Positions 21,900 to 35,575 of a DNA stretch of 64,000 nucleotides are shown piece after piece. A program made the translations under genes and the position numbers. The first letter of the stretch is position 1; each line of letters starts with the position of its first letter. The notes beneath the pieces were generated by a model. It saw only the letters and a list, made by a program, of their open reading frames with translations. It was not told the origin of the DNA and searched no databases. Source of the stretch: Artemia franciscana (Eukaryota > Arthropoda > Branchiopoda > Anostraca > Artemiidae); NCBI RefSeq assembly GCF_032884065.1, contig NC_088863.1:46955797-47019796 (forward strand), in the 5' to 3' direction.

Positions 21900-24161
21900 A
21901 AAACTGCTAGTGCTATAGGATCGTGGACAACCTTGCTTACTTTTGACTTATGTCTCCTGTCAGTCGTGGCTCAGTGTAGAGAGTGATTGTACCCTCCTCC
22001 AGCTGGTGTGATCAGTATCTAACGCTGGTGCATCGTGGACGTCGAGGTTTGCCAACTTCAAGTAGTTTGAAAGAATATCGGACTATCGATATTTTTGTCT
22101 GTTGTGGGGTTGCTACCAGCCGGGTTCTGCGGAGTTTAAGTCTAGCACGATTTTCTAGGTATATGTGATGGCATTCTAAGGAAATGACCGTATAGTCCTA
22201 AAGTACGCTCATGCAACTTGGATGGAAAACAGTGTCTGCTGCGTTTTCTGTAGTAACTTCTCATTGCTGGAAAAGTCGAACCATCTCAGGCCTTCTATCC
22301 TCCTAAGACTTTTCGTCTATAACACGTCTACAGTAAGAGAGCTGTGATTGTGGCCGGCCAGGTTTCTGTTCCATAAAGGAAAACAGAACAAACGCAATGA
22401 CCGAGTCAAAGTACGTGAATTGCAGAAACACGTCGGCAGTAGTTTTTTGGTTACGGGCCTCAGAATGGTTGGCGACGCTAGAGGATGAGTCAACAACCAT
22501 AATCTCGGTTTTGTCCCACTTGACCTGTAGTCCTAGTTTCGCAGCTTATTCTTGTAGGATGTGAAGTGCTTCAATCAGCTGGTCCATGGATTCAACCATG
22601 AGCGCTGGGTCGTCAGCAAAGTCAGCGTCCGGGAAGATGTAATCGCAAAATTTATGTCCAAATTTAAGCCTTCAGGTCTTTTTCATAGTGGCATGGTCTA
22701 ATATGACGTTGAACAGTTTGCAACGGTTGTGCACAATGGCATAACCTTGCCAAATCCCTGTACAAATCAAGAAGAACGGGCTTCGTCGGCTGTTGACTTG
22801 AACGCAGCTCTCTGTTTCGTGATTGAGTGCTTTGAAGAGTCTGCAGTACTCATCTGGCAGGCCGATGGACTCCAAAATGGTCCACAGGGCATCTCGATCG
22901 AATGAATCGTAGGCAGCTCGGAAATTGATAAAGGCGATGAATGCTTTCTGTCGAAACTCTGATTTTCTTGACTACTTAACAGACTATGAATATTAGCTCT
23001 ATGGTCGATCGCTCTGACATAAAACCGGTATGTTCTGATCATCGGATTCGGTGGATAATGTTTTGGTAATGATCTGGAAGCACCATTGACAAGAGTTTGC
23101 CAGGTACTGAGAGAAGGGTTATTCCCGGTAATTGGCACAGTCATTTCCCCTGCCTGTCTTCTTCCTTAAGGGGATGATCATTCCTCTTCACCAGTCTTCT
23201 AGAATGACCTACGTTTCTCAAACAACAGAAAAGAGAGTCTGCAAGAGAATGAGGATGGCTGTTTTTGCATATTTGAGCAACTCTGAACTTACTCTGCATA
23301 CACTAGAGGGCTTATTATTCTTCAGCCTATTCATCTCGCTTCTTATTTCTGAGGTGTTAAATGAATCATTTGGAAGATTGCCGTTTTGATGGCTTGGCTG
23401 GGAGACTGACGGAGTATTTTGTCGGCTACTACAGGGAGAGTAGTTCTGTTTAGGTGCGAGGACCATGAGTTTTCATCCGAAAAAAGAGCTCTGTCTCTTG
23501 GAAAGACGTGTCCCACTATAGGAGCCTTGCTTTCAGTGAGATCTCGAAGATAATCGAACAGACTGTCTATCTCTTTCTTCCTTGCAACTTTCTCGATTTT
23601 TTCAGCTTTGTTTTGGATGAACCTATCTCACTCTAGGTGGATGAGCTTGTTGCAGATGCCATTTATATTCCTGTAGGACGCCATGTCACCATGTATTCTA
23701 GCCTTCCGTCTCATTTCAATAACATGCGAAGTTTCTTTTGAAATCCAAACTTTCTTGGAGTTCCTCTTTTTGTCTAGTACTAGTGGCGTGGCTTCATGTG
23801 TTCTAGGCATCTTCACTGTTAGTCTAGAAGTACTTCCAGGCATCTTCACTGTTTGTGAGAGTGTGAATTAGCTTGAATCGGTTCGATAACTTGACAGTGT
23901 ACTTTCGATTGGCGTCCAACTCCTTCAGTTTCAATACATCAATAACTGTTAGGCTCGTTTCTGACTGCCGAGCTTTCAAGTGAAGCTGAACTTTAGTGCA
24001 AAAAAGTCTGTGGTGAGCCTTTCCAAGCCCGGTTGATCTCTACTTTTTGGAATTCCTCAGCAAGGACCTCCAGCGCTTCGAAAGTATAACACAGACGATC
24101 ATGTTTTTCATGCGGCCGTCGTTGATGTACCTTGTATAGTAGTGGATGGTTTTGCGCTGTA
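21900..24161 (-). pseudogene. RTE-like non-LTR retrotransposon (CFDP2/BovB-type)
   Basis: Read from 24161 down: the end of the endonuclease and linker 'KLKELDANRKYTVKLSNRF' (about 23930-23880), 'KKVWISKETSHVIEMRRKAR' (about 23760), the RT start 'EIRSEMNRLKNNKPSSVCRV' (about 23340), the region around 'HTGFMSERSTIELI' (23025) and the 'VNSRRSPFFL' loop (22790). A 3' tail follows with 'DTDHTSWRRVQSLS' (about 22000). The catalytic YADD region is not intact. It is a different subfamily from the copies at 45, 55 and 63 kb. Its 3' end abuts the Polinton capsid remnant and its 5' end is cut at 24162 by the foldback element. Confidence 0.7.
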
Positions 24162-24888
24162 AGTTCTAGTGCCCTTTTTAAGTGACCAAAAAAATTGGAG
24201 GGCACCTTGGCCCTCTCCCGCGCTCATTTTTCCCTAAAGTCACCGGTTGAAAATTCTGAGATAGCCATTTTATTCAACGTAGTCTAAAAACTTTATAACT
24301 ACGTCTTTAGGGACGACTTACTCCTCCAGAGTCCCCATGGGAGGGGCTACAAGTTACAAACTTTGACTAGTGCTTACATATAGTAATGGTTATTGGGAAG
24401 TGTACAGGCGTTTTCAGGAGGATTTTCTGGTTGGGGGGAGGGCTTGAGAAGAGGGAGATATGCTGGGGGAACTTTCCATCGAGGATTTTGTCAAGGGGGG
24501 GAAGAAAATTTTCATGAAGGGAGCGCATTGTTTAAAAAAAAACAATGAAAAAATAAATATGAAAAAGTTTTTTTCAGCTGGAAGTAAGGAGCAGCATTAA
24601 AACTTAAAACGAACAGAAATTATTACGCATATGAGGGGCTCACCTCCTCCTAACAGTTCGCTCTTTACGCTAAAGTATTTTTAGTAATGTCAACTATTTA
24701 TTCTACGGCTTTTGTGATTCACGAGTCATTCTTAATGAATTGTGACAAAATTTAAGATTTAGTGTAAAGAGAGAGGTACTGACAAGGGGGCGAACCTTCT
24801 CATATATGTAATAAAAACATGAGAATAAAATTTCTTTCCGTAAGCTAATTTATAAGTTACGTAGCCTATATCTTTTACTAATAAAACA
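24162..24888 (+). repeat. Left arm of giant foldback element
   Basis: Reverse complement of 27091-27810 over about 720 bp with only scattered differences and small indels. Outer end 'agttctagtgccctttttaa'; inner end '...ttttactaataaaa'. The arm is a fusion of modules D (outer) and A (inner). Confidence 0.9.
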
Positions 24889-25195
24889 GCGCGTAGACCT
24901 GATTTTCCCTCCCAAACAATTTAAAACCACGACGATTCCAGTCTCTTAAAAATAAAATAAAATCTCGTTTAGAGTTCTTTCCAATCAAACCAGGATAGGT
25001 AGTCTCCCACTGATCGCATTTATCATAGTGACAATTAGAGCATAGAAATCCTCTAGTGTAAGAGTCACAAATCTCTTCAAGACGGGAATTGAAGTCTTTA
25101 ATTTGTACTGAATATCCTCTATGCGATTTAAGAGGATTGCATAATCTGCACTTTTCATCGTAATCATCAACAATTGTACAATTCTCACAGGAAGA
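24878..25195 (-). CDS. Cysteine-rich reading frame, no ATG, unknown family
   Basis: 105 codons open between stops. It includes 'SCENCTIVDDYDEKCRLC', 'YSVQIKDFNSRLEEICDS', 'GFLCSNCHYDKCDQWET' and 'SKRDFILFLRDWNRRGFKLF'. The CxxC...CxxC...CxxC...C pattern suggests zinc binding (four or more paired cysteines). No start codon is present, and the last codons run into the foldback arm. It could be the 3' exon or C-terminus of the element's own protein, or a captured gene. I do not recognise the family. A 67-residue ATG frame overlapping it in another phase looks like its shadow. Confidence 0.4.
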   Translation of the reverse strand, partial: SSCENCTIVDDYDEKCRLCNPLKSHRGYSVQIKDFNSRLEEICDSYTRGFLCSNCHYDKCDQWETTYPGLIGKNSKRDFILFLRDWNRRGFKLFGRENQVYALFY

Positions 25196-25379
25196 TCAGC
25201 TAACCAGTGTATACATACACAGTCGACATATATAGAACATTTTTTTTAGCGTTGACTCTCTCACCGCCAAAAAGAACTGACTTACAATTGATATTTTATA
25301 AAATTTTGACTTATTTGTTGTTCACATGAGAAAATATTGATAAAGAAATCAGTTGGATAGTCTTATGTCATCATTGAAT

Positions 25380-25620
25380 TTCTATGGTAACGCTCAAAAG
25401 CATATCCACAATGATATTTTGTTTTGTTTCGATTAGTTTTTCAATAAATTGATTAAATGCGTCTGCACCACAGCCCATATTCATCATGCAATAATTCAAA
25501 GTTAGAGATTCATTTTTCCTAATAGCATCAAGCATTCTTTGAGAGCATTATTTCTTTTGTACTGATTCTTTTTTAAAACGATCATTTAGATTTATATATT
25601 TACTGTCAAAGGTAATGGGT
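25380..25620 (-). pseudogene. Decayed coding stretch upstream of the Cys-rich frame
   Basis: The minus strand shows 'ITFDSKYINLNDRFKKES', then after a stop 'RMLDAIRKNESLTLNYCM' and 'AFNQFIEKLIETKQNIIVDM'. Codon-like composition and the shared strand suggest it was part of the same gene as 24878-25195. No family recognised. Confidence 0.3.
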
Positions 25621-25719
25621 ATTGACTTACTTATTAATAGGTATTTCTTCCTCTCTCTCTAGAAATATTCCCGAAATAGAAAGAATCTTTGTATTCTTTA
25701 GTTACTCTGTAGTTAGCTT

Positions 25720-25970
25720 GGAGAGTGTTAGGAAGGTTCAGTTTTACGGGGGCTGAGTTACAAAGGAGTTCAGTTACATGAGGCTCCATAAAGGGGGTTG
25801 AGTTGTTTGAGGGTTCTGTTGCACGTGGTTTCATTTAAATGAGGCACATTTGCATGAGGGTTTAGTTACAAAGGGGTACAATTGACCAAGGGTTCAGTTG
25901 CATGGAGGTTCACTTATAAGGATATAGGGATGAGAAGATCAGTTACACTGGGGTTCGGTTACAAACATAC
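25720..25970 (+). repeat. Degenerate 16-20-bp tandem repeat
   Basis: Variants of 'gggttcagttacatgag' recur about a dozen times ('ggctgagttacaaag', 'gggttcagttgcatggag', 'gggttcggttacaaa'). The minus frame 25634-25834 translates part of it as a Thr/Pro/Asn-rich peptide, possibly the low-complexity part of the decayed gene. Confidence 0.75.
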
Positions 25971-26186
25971 CCTTCTACATTTCTGACACTGAAGTAAATA
26001 CTGAAGAGTAGAAATAAAAGGAAACAGTGCAATTAGAGTAAAAATGTAGGTCAGTTAAATAGTTTTGTCCCTGTTCACTATTTTAACCAATTTAAATTTT
26101 TTTGAGAAACTGTTGTTTATAACGGATTAGTATTTAATGTAAATGGAGCTGCAATATTGTCATGATTGAAATGTTACTTAGTCCCA

Positions 26187-26324
<138 letters not shown>

Positions 26325-26573
26325 GTTTAAGTTATCCCCTGGGGGCAAATATGGTATTTATAGAAGGGATACTCGTCTAAACGTCAAAGACCCTTTATTT
26401 GATTGGGAATTAAAAGTTTTAGTTTAGTTTTTAGAGTCAAAAGAGATCAAAAGGCAACTTTTCCCCTGCCCCCTTCACGCCCCTTTTCCCCCAATTACAT
26501 CAGTCTTTTGTTAAAAATATTTCAAGCATTGTATTTTAAAACTCCTAAGCGATAGATAAACTCTTTTGTGATT

Positions 26574-26872
26574 AAATAGAAAAAAACAAGTTTTTTCAAC
26601 TGAAAGTAAGGAGCGACATTAAAACTTAAAACGAACAGAAATTACTTCGTATATGAAAGGGGCTGCTTCCTCATAAACGCCCCGCTCCTTACGCTAAAGT
26701 TTGACTCTTTCTCTCAACTCTTCTTTTTAAAACAATAAAAAACTTTAGCGTAAAGAGCGGGGCGCTGATGAGGAAGCAGCCCCTTTCATATACAAAAGTA
26801 ATTTCTGTTGGTCTTAAGTTTTAATGTCGCTCCTTACTTTCAGTTGAAAAAACTTGTTTTTTTCTATTTCAT
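26574..26872. repeat. Hairpin element (module B, copy 3), nested in the foldback
   Basis: The arms pair from 'aaaaaacaagttttttcaac' inward to 'ccccgctccttacgctaaag'. The right arm mirrors it ('ctttagcgtaaagagcgggg'). Same architecture and length as 482-780, with copy-specific bases shared by both arms. Confidence 0.85.
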
Positions 26873-27090
26873 CTCTGAGCGGTTTTGAATCAATGCATGT
26901 TTTGATTTTGGCTCTCCGGAGAGGAATAATTAAAACAAAATTTGCATAATAATTTTTTTTGGGATAAATGGCTTTCTCATAATTTTGATCGAATGATTTT
27001 GAGAAAAAAATGCGGAGGAGGAAGCCTAGTTGCCCTCCAATTTTTTGGTTAATTAAAAAGGCAACTAGAACTTTTAATTTTTTACGAATC

Positions 27091-27810
27091 TTTTTATTAG
27101 TAAAAGATATACGTAACTTATAAATTAGCTTACGTAAAGAATTTTTGTTCTCATGTTTTTATTACATATATGAGAGGGCTTGCCCCCTCGTCAGTACCTC
27201 TCTCTTTACTCTAAATCTTAAATTTTGTCACAATTCATTAAGAATGACTCGTGAATCACAAAAGCCGTAGAATATATAGTTGACATTACTAAAAATACTT
27301 TAGCATAAAGAGCGAGCTATTAGGAGGAGGTGAGCCCCACATATGCGGAATAATTTGTGTTCGTTTTAAGTTTTAATGCTGCTCCTTACTTCCAGCTGAA
27401 AAAAACTTTTTCATATTTATTTTTTCATTGTTTTTTTTAAACAATGCGCTCCCTTCATGAAAATTCTCTTCCCCCCCTTGACAAAATTCTCGATGGAAAG
27501 TTCCCCCAGCATATCTCCCTCTTCTCAAGCCCTCCCCCCAACCAACAAATCCTCCTGAAAACGCCTGTACACTTCCAAATAATCATTACTATATGTAAGC
27601 ACTAGTCAAAGTTTGTAACTTGTAGCCCCTCCCATGGGGACTGTGGGGGAGTAAGTCGTCCCCAAAGACATAGTTATAAGGTTTTTAGACTACGCTGAAT
27701 AAAATGGCTATCTCAGAATTTTCAACCGGTGACTTTAGGGAAAAATGAGCGTGGGAGGGGGCCAAGGTGCCCTCCAATTTTTTTGGTCACTTAAAAAGGG
27801 CACTAGAACT
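27091..27810 (-). repeat. Right arm of giant foldback element
   Basis: Mirror of 24162-24888. Outer end 'cacttaaaaagggcactaga'. Same D-A module order read inward. Confidence 0.9.
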
Positions 27811-27850
27811 TTTCATTTCCGTTAGAATGAACCCCCTCGCAATTTTCTAT

Positions 27851-27950
27851 NNNNNNNNNNNNNNNNNNNNNNNNNNNNNNNNNNNNNNNNNNNNNNNNNN
27901 NNNNNNNNNNNNNNNNNNNNNNNNNNNNNNNNNNNNNNNNNNNNNNNNNN
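27851..27950. other. Assembly gap (100 N)
   Basis: Exactly 100 N, a size commonly used for gaps of unknown length, immediately outside the foldback element. Confidence 1.
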
Positions 27951-28156
27951 AAAGAAAAGCTGTGAAAACACAAGTTGTGTTGCTAAAGTGTCGGCAGCTT
28001 TTGGGATTCTGCCTAATTCTGCTATTAGCAAATTTGGAACTTTTTCAATGCCTGGTTCCAAGTACGGCAGTGTTATAGGGGTTGACAGCTGTATGTGAAT
28101 GGTGCCTTGATCTGTAGATAACAAAGAGCTTATTGATAGTTTTGTTCCATGTTTAG

Positions 28157-28329
28157 TATGAATACAAAGGAAAGAGTAAGATCAAGTCAAAAAAGAAAAA
28201 GAAGAAAGCAAAGGATTCTGATGCAGAAGACGAGAACGATGATACAGTGTTGGGAGAAGAGGACAAGAATGTAAAGGAGTCCAAGCAAAATGCGGGAATC
28301 AAAGAGTCAGTGGAAGATATAAAAGAGAG
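28157..28329 (+). CDS. Lys/Glu-rich exon of an unrecognised gene
   Basis: A 173-bp exon between 'atgtttag' and 'gagag/gtactc', open in one frame. It starts 'YEYKGKSKIKSKKKKKKAKD', then an acidic stretch 'DSDAEDENDDTVLGEEDKN' and a mixed charged end. It ends in phase 2, which matches the exon starting at 35883 and would form an AGC codon at the junction. The basic block resembles a nuclear-localisation or RNA-binding tail and the acidic part is probably disordered. It is on the same strand as the RNF41 exon 15.7 kb upstream, but nothing visible links them. Confidence 0.55.
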
Positions 28330-29270
28330 GTACTCCTATTAACAATTTATTTTTTTCTAATAATTTAAAAGATTTATTGCAAAAACGATTAATTCTGATT
28401 AAAGGAGATTAACTAAAATTGTCCTTAGTCTTTCAAATCAAAGGGTCTTGTCTCGGCTTTTTCTAGAGGCGGGGAGGGGACTAAAAACCTTCCTTCCTAC
28501 AGGAATGTATTTTCTAGAAATCACAGATGAATTGTTTGATTTTCCTAATTTAATTCATAAAACTATTAATAATTGATGCATGCAATCTAAGGATAGAATA
28601 GAAATTGAGGCTCGTAATTTTTTTTATAATAATTCTTGATCAATTGTTCTGTTGATGTTAAGCTCTACAAATTCAGGAATATGACTATTTTCAAAGTGAC
28701 CCAAAAGCTATCGAAATTCAATCAAACTACCAATATCCCTTTTTTGGTAATTTTTAGTAAAGCATACTTCCCTAGAAACAAAAGACAATTTCAAAATATC
28801 TCTGTTAAAATTTAAGTGCTTATAAGATACAATAGAAACTAAAGCTTCGATTGCTTCGACTCAATCGAAGTCCTATACCAAGAATCTTGACTCTTACAAG
28901 TCAGACGTAAGCCACAAAATTTGAAGGGGATATCCTGTTTTATTAATGTCAAAATATTAACGCTTACTAGGGCTAATAACTAAATAGTTTTGATTAGTAA
29001 AACCTAATTCATGGAAACTTACCATTTTCCTGATAGGCCATTTGGCCAACAGGATTTTATGTGATTTACTTATTCAGATCTAATGTTCATGCTCTGAAAT
29101 TCTTATAACCATAGATTTCTCTTAGAATGCATTCATTCGGTCGAAAAGGCGATCATAGCTCAGCATAGAGGTAACCTATGTTTGGGGATTCTCGAACAGA
29201 GATAAAAAGAGACGATATGTAAATACAAGCGTTTAAATGGTAAAATTGACAACATAAACCACAGAAACAG
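28330..29270 (+). other. Start of a 7.5-kb intron, unique-looking
   Basis: No gene or known repeat was recognised in this AT-rich segment. Confidence 0.4.
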
Positions 29271-29274
29271 TAAA

Positions 29275-29350
29275 AAAGTAAGTAAGTAAGTATGGCGGCA
29301 CTAGACCCTCAAGGTCCAAACCGGTAGTTTGGACCCGGCAGTTCGGAAAT
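29275..29350 (+). repeat. Dispersed GC-rich repeat, copy 1
   Basis: 'ctagaccctcaaggtccaaa' followed by 'ccggtagtttgg', preceded by an (agta)n run. The reverse complement occurs at 37060-37125. Possibly a SINE-like or MITE fragment. Confidence 0.6.
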
Positions 29351-29879
29351 AGTAGTATAAATGTAAATAGATATTTTAAAAAATGATGAAAACAGTCGTC
29401 AAGATGATCGTTCTTATCAATATTTTAAAAAACTCCTATTTAGTTTTCAAGAAGTTCTGCTCTACCATACGTGTGCATCCTTTCTAAAATAGAGTGATTT
29501 TACTTATTGATAAGCACAATATTGAAGAAAAAAACAGCAATTCCTATGTGTGTTAATAAACCACACCAAAATGTGAGATATATACTCACATTGCAATTTT
29601 ACATGACTTCTTCCGCAAACACCCCCTCTCCCTCTCCCCTTCAATGAGATAGAAGGGAATAATCGATATATATATATATGTACTTATGTTAAAAACACAC
29701 GTGCAAAAATTATTCTACATGGCGAAACATGGTCTTGGATTTATTCTACAAGACCGGAAATGAACTTGCATGATATTTTATAAGAAAATATGGGGAAAGG
29801 AAGCGGATATGTAAAATATATATACTTTTAAGGAATCGAGTGAAGTATCATCACATTTCAGAGCAAACCTCAGCAATGG

Positions 29880-31725
<1,846 letters not shown>

Positions 31726-31984
31726 TTAAAAAGGTACCTGTATAATAAACATGCTGAGAAGTTTTATTACAAAGTGAAATATTGTAAGTGAAAGAAGCGT
31801 TTGATTTGAGTTTAGGGTCTCCGCCGACAAATAAATTAACAGTGGGCTTCTGCTCTCGGCTTTTTGGCGATCATAATCGGTATACATTCATGCCGTGTAA
31901 AAACCACCAATTTGTGTATCTTATATAACAAAAGTCTGTTTTATTTTTGAAGAGAAAGCAGCTGAATTTTTAATATGACAATTT

Positions 31985-32480
31985 TTAGCCTGAACTAGTA
32001 GGCGATATACAACAGACACGAACTTCCCTATCTTTGCTGTTAAATTAACTAAGAAGGTATTTGGTCGAAGAAGATTAATGGACATATGAATTTAAAGGAG
32101 ACCATGAAAAAGAGAAGTACTGTGGATAGAACCTTTTATAAACTATCAGATTCTCATTTGAGAAACTTATAAACTTCTCTATAATGCTTGGCCCCACCTT
32201 TGTCATGCGACATCAAACTGCCTTGGTCAAATAAAATATTATGGTGGGAGTGGTCATGAATGTGTTCTGCGAATGGTGAATCAAAATTTGCAGGTCTTTC
32301 TTCCCCATTTATGAGGGAATTATCAAATGAAATACAGGGCTAAGTTATTATATCCGTAAGGTGCTGTTACAGTTCGTCTAGTGTACCACAGACCGCAAGA
32401 GCAAGGAATTTCGTAGACACCGAAGTTATTAAACTTTGGGATGGAATATTTACCGAGATAAATTTGTGACCTAATAGTCA
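31985..32480 (-). pseudogene. Penelope-like element fragment (GIY-YIG end)
   Basis: The minus strand reads 'NNFGVYEIPCSCGLWYTRRT' (about 32440-32380), the GIY-YIG core with its zinc-binding CxC. Then, after frameshifts, come 'HDHSHHNILFDQGSL' (about 32270) and 'HYREVYKFL' (about 32165), the conserved His and later motifs of this endonuclease family. The RT part is missing. Opposite in orientation to the fragment at 5440-6600. Confidence 0.65.
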
Positions 32481-32499
32481 AAAGCTCTCGTTTGGTTCT

Positions 32500-33145
32500 A
32501 GAGAGTGAGTGATTGTTTTTTGTTTGTTTGTTGTTTTTTTTTTTTTTGACAAGGGAACGAAAGCAATTAGTTACCTAGGGAAGCTACATCACATGCCGTC
32601 TAATTTAATGGATGCTCCTTGTGCGCAAGCTGTTTTGGATCGCAGAGGTTGGTGGTGCGTTCCTTTTTTTAGTCCAAGGGTGATCGCAATTTTGTTTTTT
32701 TCTGTTGGCTCTCCGTGCTGATTGTTTTTTATCCGAGTTGTCTCGCTCACGTTCTTTGGCATATTCTGCTAATTTTTGTAATAGTGACGAAGAAGGGTGG
32801 CAGCTTCCCTTCCGAAATATTTGATTTTTTCATCCAGTATTTTCGTTGGTCTTGAAAAAAAATCTTTTTTTTTTCAGCTGACATTTTATATTTTGGCCGA
32901 CTGGAGAATCAGCTCTTTTATTTTAGTGAGATGATTTTAAAAAATCCTTGTATATGTAACGGCTTCAGTAACCATTCGTATTTCAGAATCATTAAGTTGT
33001 AAAATTGTTAAGTTCGCATGAGGTTAAATTTCTGGATCATTTCCTTTGTTTCTTTGCATTCTACGTCTCTATAAAACTGTTTGCTCCGCCTTCTCATAGC
33101 TGTCTTCTTTTTGTGTTTTTCCAGCAAGTTTGAGATGTTAACTAG
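32500..33145. other. Unassigned, T-rich
   Basis: Long T runs on the + strand. The minus strand has short charged frames ('KKKTAMRRRSKQFYRDVECK' near 33105) that may be more of the Penelope-like element, but no motif confirms this. Confidence 0.3.
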
Positions 33146-33150
33146 ATTTA

Positions 33151-33228
33151 CGTTGCATGGGCAACGTGAGGTGTTGCGGCAACCTTTGCTCGGCTTCGCC
33201 GAGTAAAGTGTTGCGAGAGCAACACTTT
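33151..33228. repeat. Cluster of four short GC-rich hairpins
   Basis: Consecutive palindromes: 'cgttgc-atgg-gcaacg' (33151), 'gttgc-g-gcaac' (33173), 'ctcggc-ttc-gccgag' (33189) and 'agtgttgc-gaga-gcaacact' (33206). They fall within 78 bp of otherwise AT-rich DNA. Confidence 0.85.
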
Positions 33229-33288
33229 GGTTTTGTTTCCTCGCTGCGACTAAACGCTGAAGTTGTTAATCTGTAAGGATGCTAAAAT

Positions 33289-33560
33289 ACATACTAGGTA
33301 CACCAACTCGCAAAAGTTGCCAACTCCTCATTGCTAAAGATGATTGTAGCCTTACAGCCGATTATTACTTACAAGTCCCCTACATGTCTTACCACTGGAA
33401 CCAAATTGGTCTTACCATCAAATACAACGGAAACAAAAAATAGGTACACCAACTAGTAAGAGTTGCGAACCCCTCATTGCCGAGGATGATTATGAGCTAA
33501 CAGCCGACTGTTGCTTGCAACTCCCCTATATATCTCACAATTGGTATCGGCCTATTTTTG
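33289..33560 (+). repeat. Two-unit tandem repeat (about 150 bp)
   Basis: Units begin with 'taggtacaccaact' at about 33295 and 33450. Each continues with 'aa..gttgc.aac.cctcattgc', 'gatgatt' and 'acagccga.t.ttgctt'. Diverged by roughly 20%. Confidence 0.75.
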
Positions 33561-34089
33561 GTTTCAGTGTGTACCTTACTACTGAAGTTGTCAACCCCTT
33601 TAAACTTTCAAACTGGTATATCTCATGAAGGAATTTTTTTACAAAAAAATGGATGACATATACTTTGATCAGCTCATCAAAAGCTATCGACTGCCGTCGA
33701 AAAAAAAATCTATCTGTCTTAGTTCAAAAGTTGGCTTTTTTGCCGTAGGCCAACTTTCTAACGTCATCACTTAGAAAGGAGCAAAGGATAAACTCTAATT
33801 TCTTTAGCAATGAGAGAACTTTTAAAGTTTAAGAGGCACATCTGATAACCATTTCTCTACCGCAATCCCAAGTGCGAAAAACCGAATGATAAACTCAGCT
33901 GAAATCACGAACAGAAATGGGTAGAAACAATAGATGGCAGCACTTTCGGACCCGTGGGAAAATGCCGCTTTTTTGCTTCTCTAAATTTTTCCATTTATCA
34001 CTCAAAGAAGATATATTGGCTGTGGGGCAGGGTAACTGTCGCATATATTTAACACTTATAGATTTTAGTCCATCTTCAATTTGAAACTG

Positions 34090-35575
34090 GTGCCTGCCTG
34101 CTTGCCTGCTAGAACGGAGCTTTCCACTCGAAAGCAGAAACATGGTTTGATGAAACGACAGCTTGGCTGCATAACTTCAGATAGTCCTCTCTGACATAGG
34201 CTATACAACTCTTCTTCACTTCACACACTATAGGCTCTGGCTCAAGGACAAGCAAAAACCATCCTTTTTGGCCCCAGGCAAGAGTTCTACGAAGCTTTCC
34301 AAAATGTAAAGTCATATTCATCAATCCGGCCATCCACACTTTCCGTAAAAACCGCAGAGGTTAGACCCTTACCACTTTCTAGGAATAAGCTGAAATCGGG
34401 GTGCTAGGAACAAAAAAAAAAACCACGACAAAACCAAAGTCTTGCTCTCGCAACACAATGAAATGTTCGGCCCATGCATATCCCTGATGCCTCGGCTGCT
34501 GTATCGGCCCATTCATTACCTGTGATCCCAATGTGTATTCGGGTCCACAACAGTGTGGCTCGAATTTCCATTGGAAATCAGTCTGTTTAATGCTTCTTAG
34601 CATTCCAACTCAGTTATGTTTACTCCTCACCTTCTCAAAAGCCTTGAGGCATGCTTGTTTATCACTTCAGATACTTATATCCCACTTGTACTTTCTATTT
34701 GCAGAAGTCTCTTGGCTGTCTGTTCTATTCTAAACATCTTAGCCTGGAATACTGTAGCAAATTCCTCTATATCACAACTTAATGTCTCCTATTCAAACCA
34801 GGTGCACTTTAGAATGTCACTATTTCAGCCCCCAATTTGTGTAACGTTTGTATAACTGACAACTTCATTATTTGGGTTAAGCAGCGCGTTTTCCTTTTCC
34901 AAATCATTTCGATCCTTTTATGGCCATCTGTAGCTCCTCACACCTAAGCAACAAAGATTTACAGGTCTCTGCATGGCTTTTGATTTTTCATTCCGTATCT
35001 TCTGTCTCTGAGTTCATTCATCAGCATCTCTAGCCAGACAGCAATTTTTACTGCTTCTTCTTCTAAAAAATTCTGTATAGGCTGAATTCCTACATGTAAC
35101 TCCACGCAGCTCTAGTTCCATTCCATGGTTCGTAAAGTGAGTAAAATTGAGCCAGATCCGTACACCATGTGACAGAACTAGTCGAATTCTCGTATTATTT
35201 AGACATATAATCTTGTCTAGAGCTAAGTCTCAGGTTTCTTTCGCCATTCTTTGGTAATAGACTAGAGAAGCTTTGAGTCTGCGTGCTTTCTCTGCATAGT
35301 GAGCATTCCAGCTAAAATGATGATCGGACATGATCCCCAGATATTTCACCTTTTTTGTGATAGCGGCTAACCAAATATTTTTAGAGTAAAAGACAGTTGT
35401 CAATCTCTTATTTCAGAACTCAGATACGTCGCTCTTTCCAGGATCATATCGCAGTTTATTTGTTTCTGACCATACCTGAACTTTATCTAGTATATCCAGT
35501 TCCCATTCAAACAAGGTTTTTAAATATTTTGTCCTTAGGAGAAATACTAGTTCATCAGCATAAGCTTGGGTGTAC
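34090..35575 (-). pseudogene. LINE fragment with RNase H (I/R1/LOA-type)
   Basis: From right to left on the minus strand: RT motif C 'AYADELVFL' (about 35568-35542), 'VKYLGIMSDHHFSWNAHY' (about 35350-35295), then the RNase H end 'WTRIHIGITGNEWADTAAEA' (about 34555-34490) with its conserved HxG..GNE.AD signature. A C-terminal region follows to about 34090. An RNase H domain distinguishes it from the CR1-like and RTE-like copies. Frameshifts are frequent and the 5' part is missing or decayed beyond 35600. Confidence 0.75.

Noticed and set aside
25720-25970. Short regular repeats considered as a CRISPR array
   Set aside because: Units are contiguous and degenerate without unique spacers, and this is eukaryotic DNA.
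27767-28124. Two opposing frames spanning the 100-N gap
   Set aside because: They stay open only because N codons cannot stop; the flanks are repeat module D and intron.
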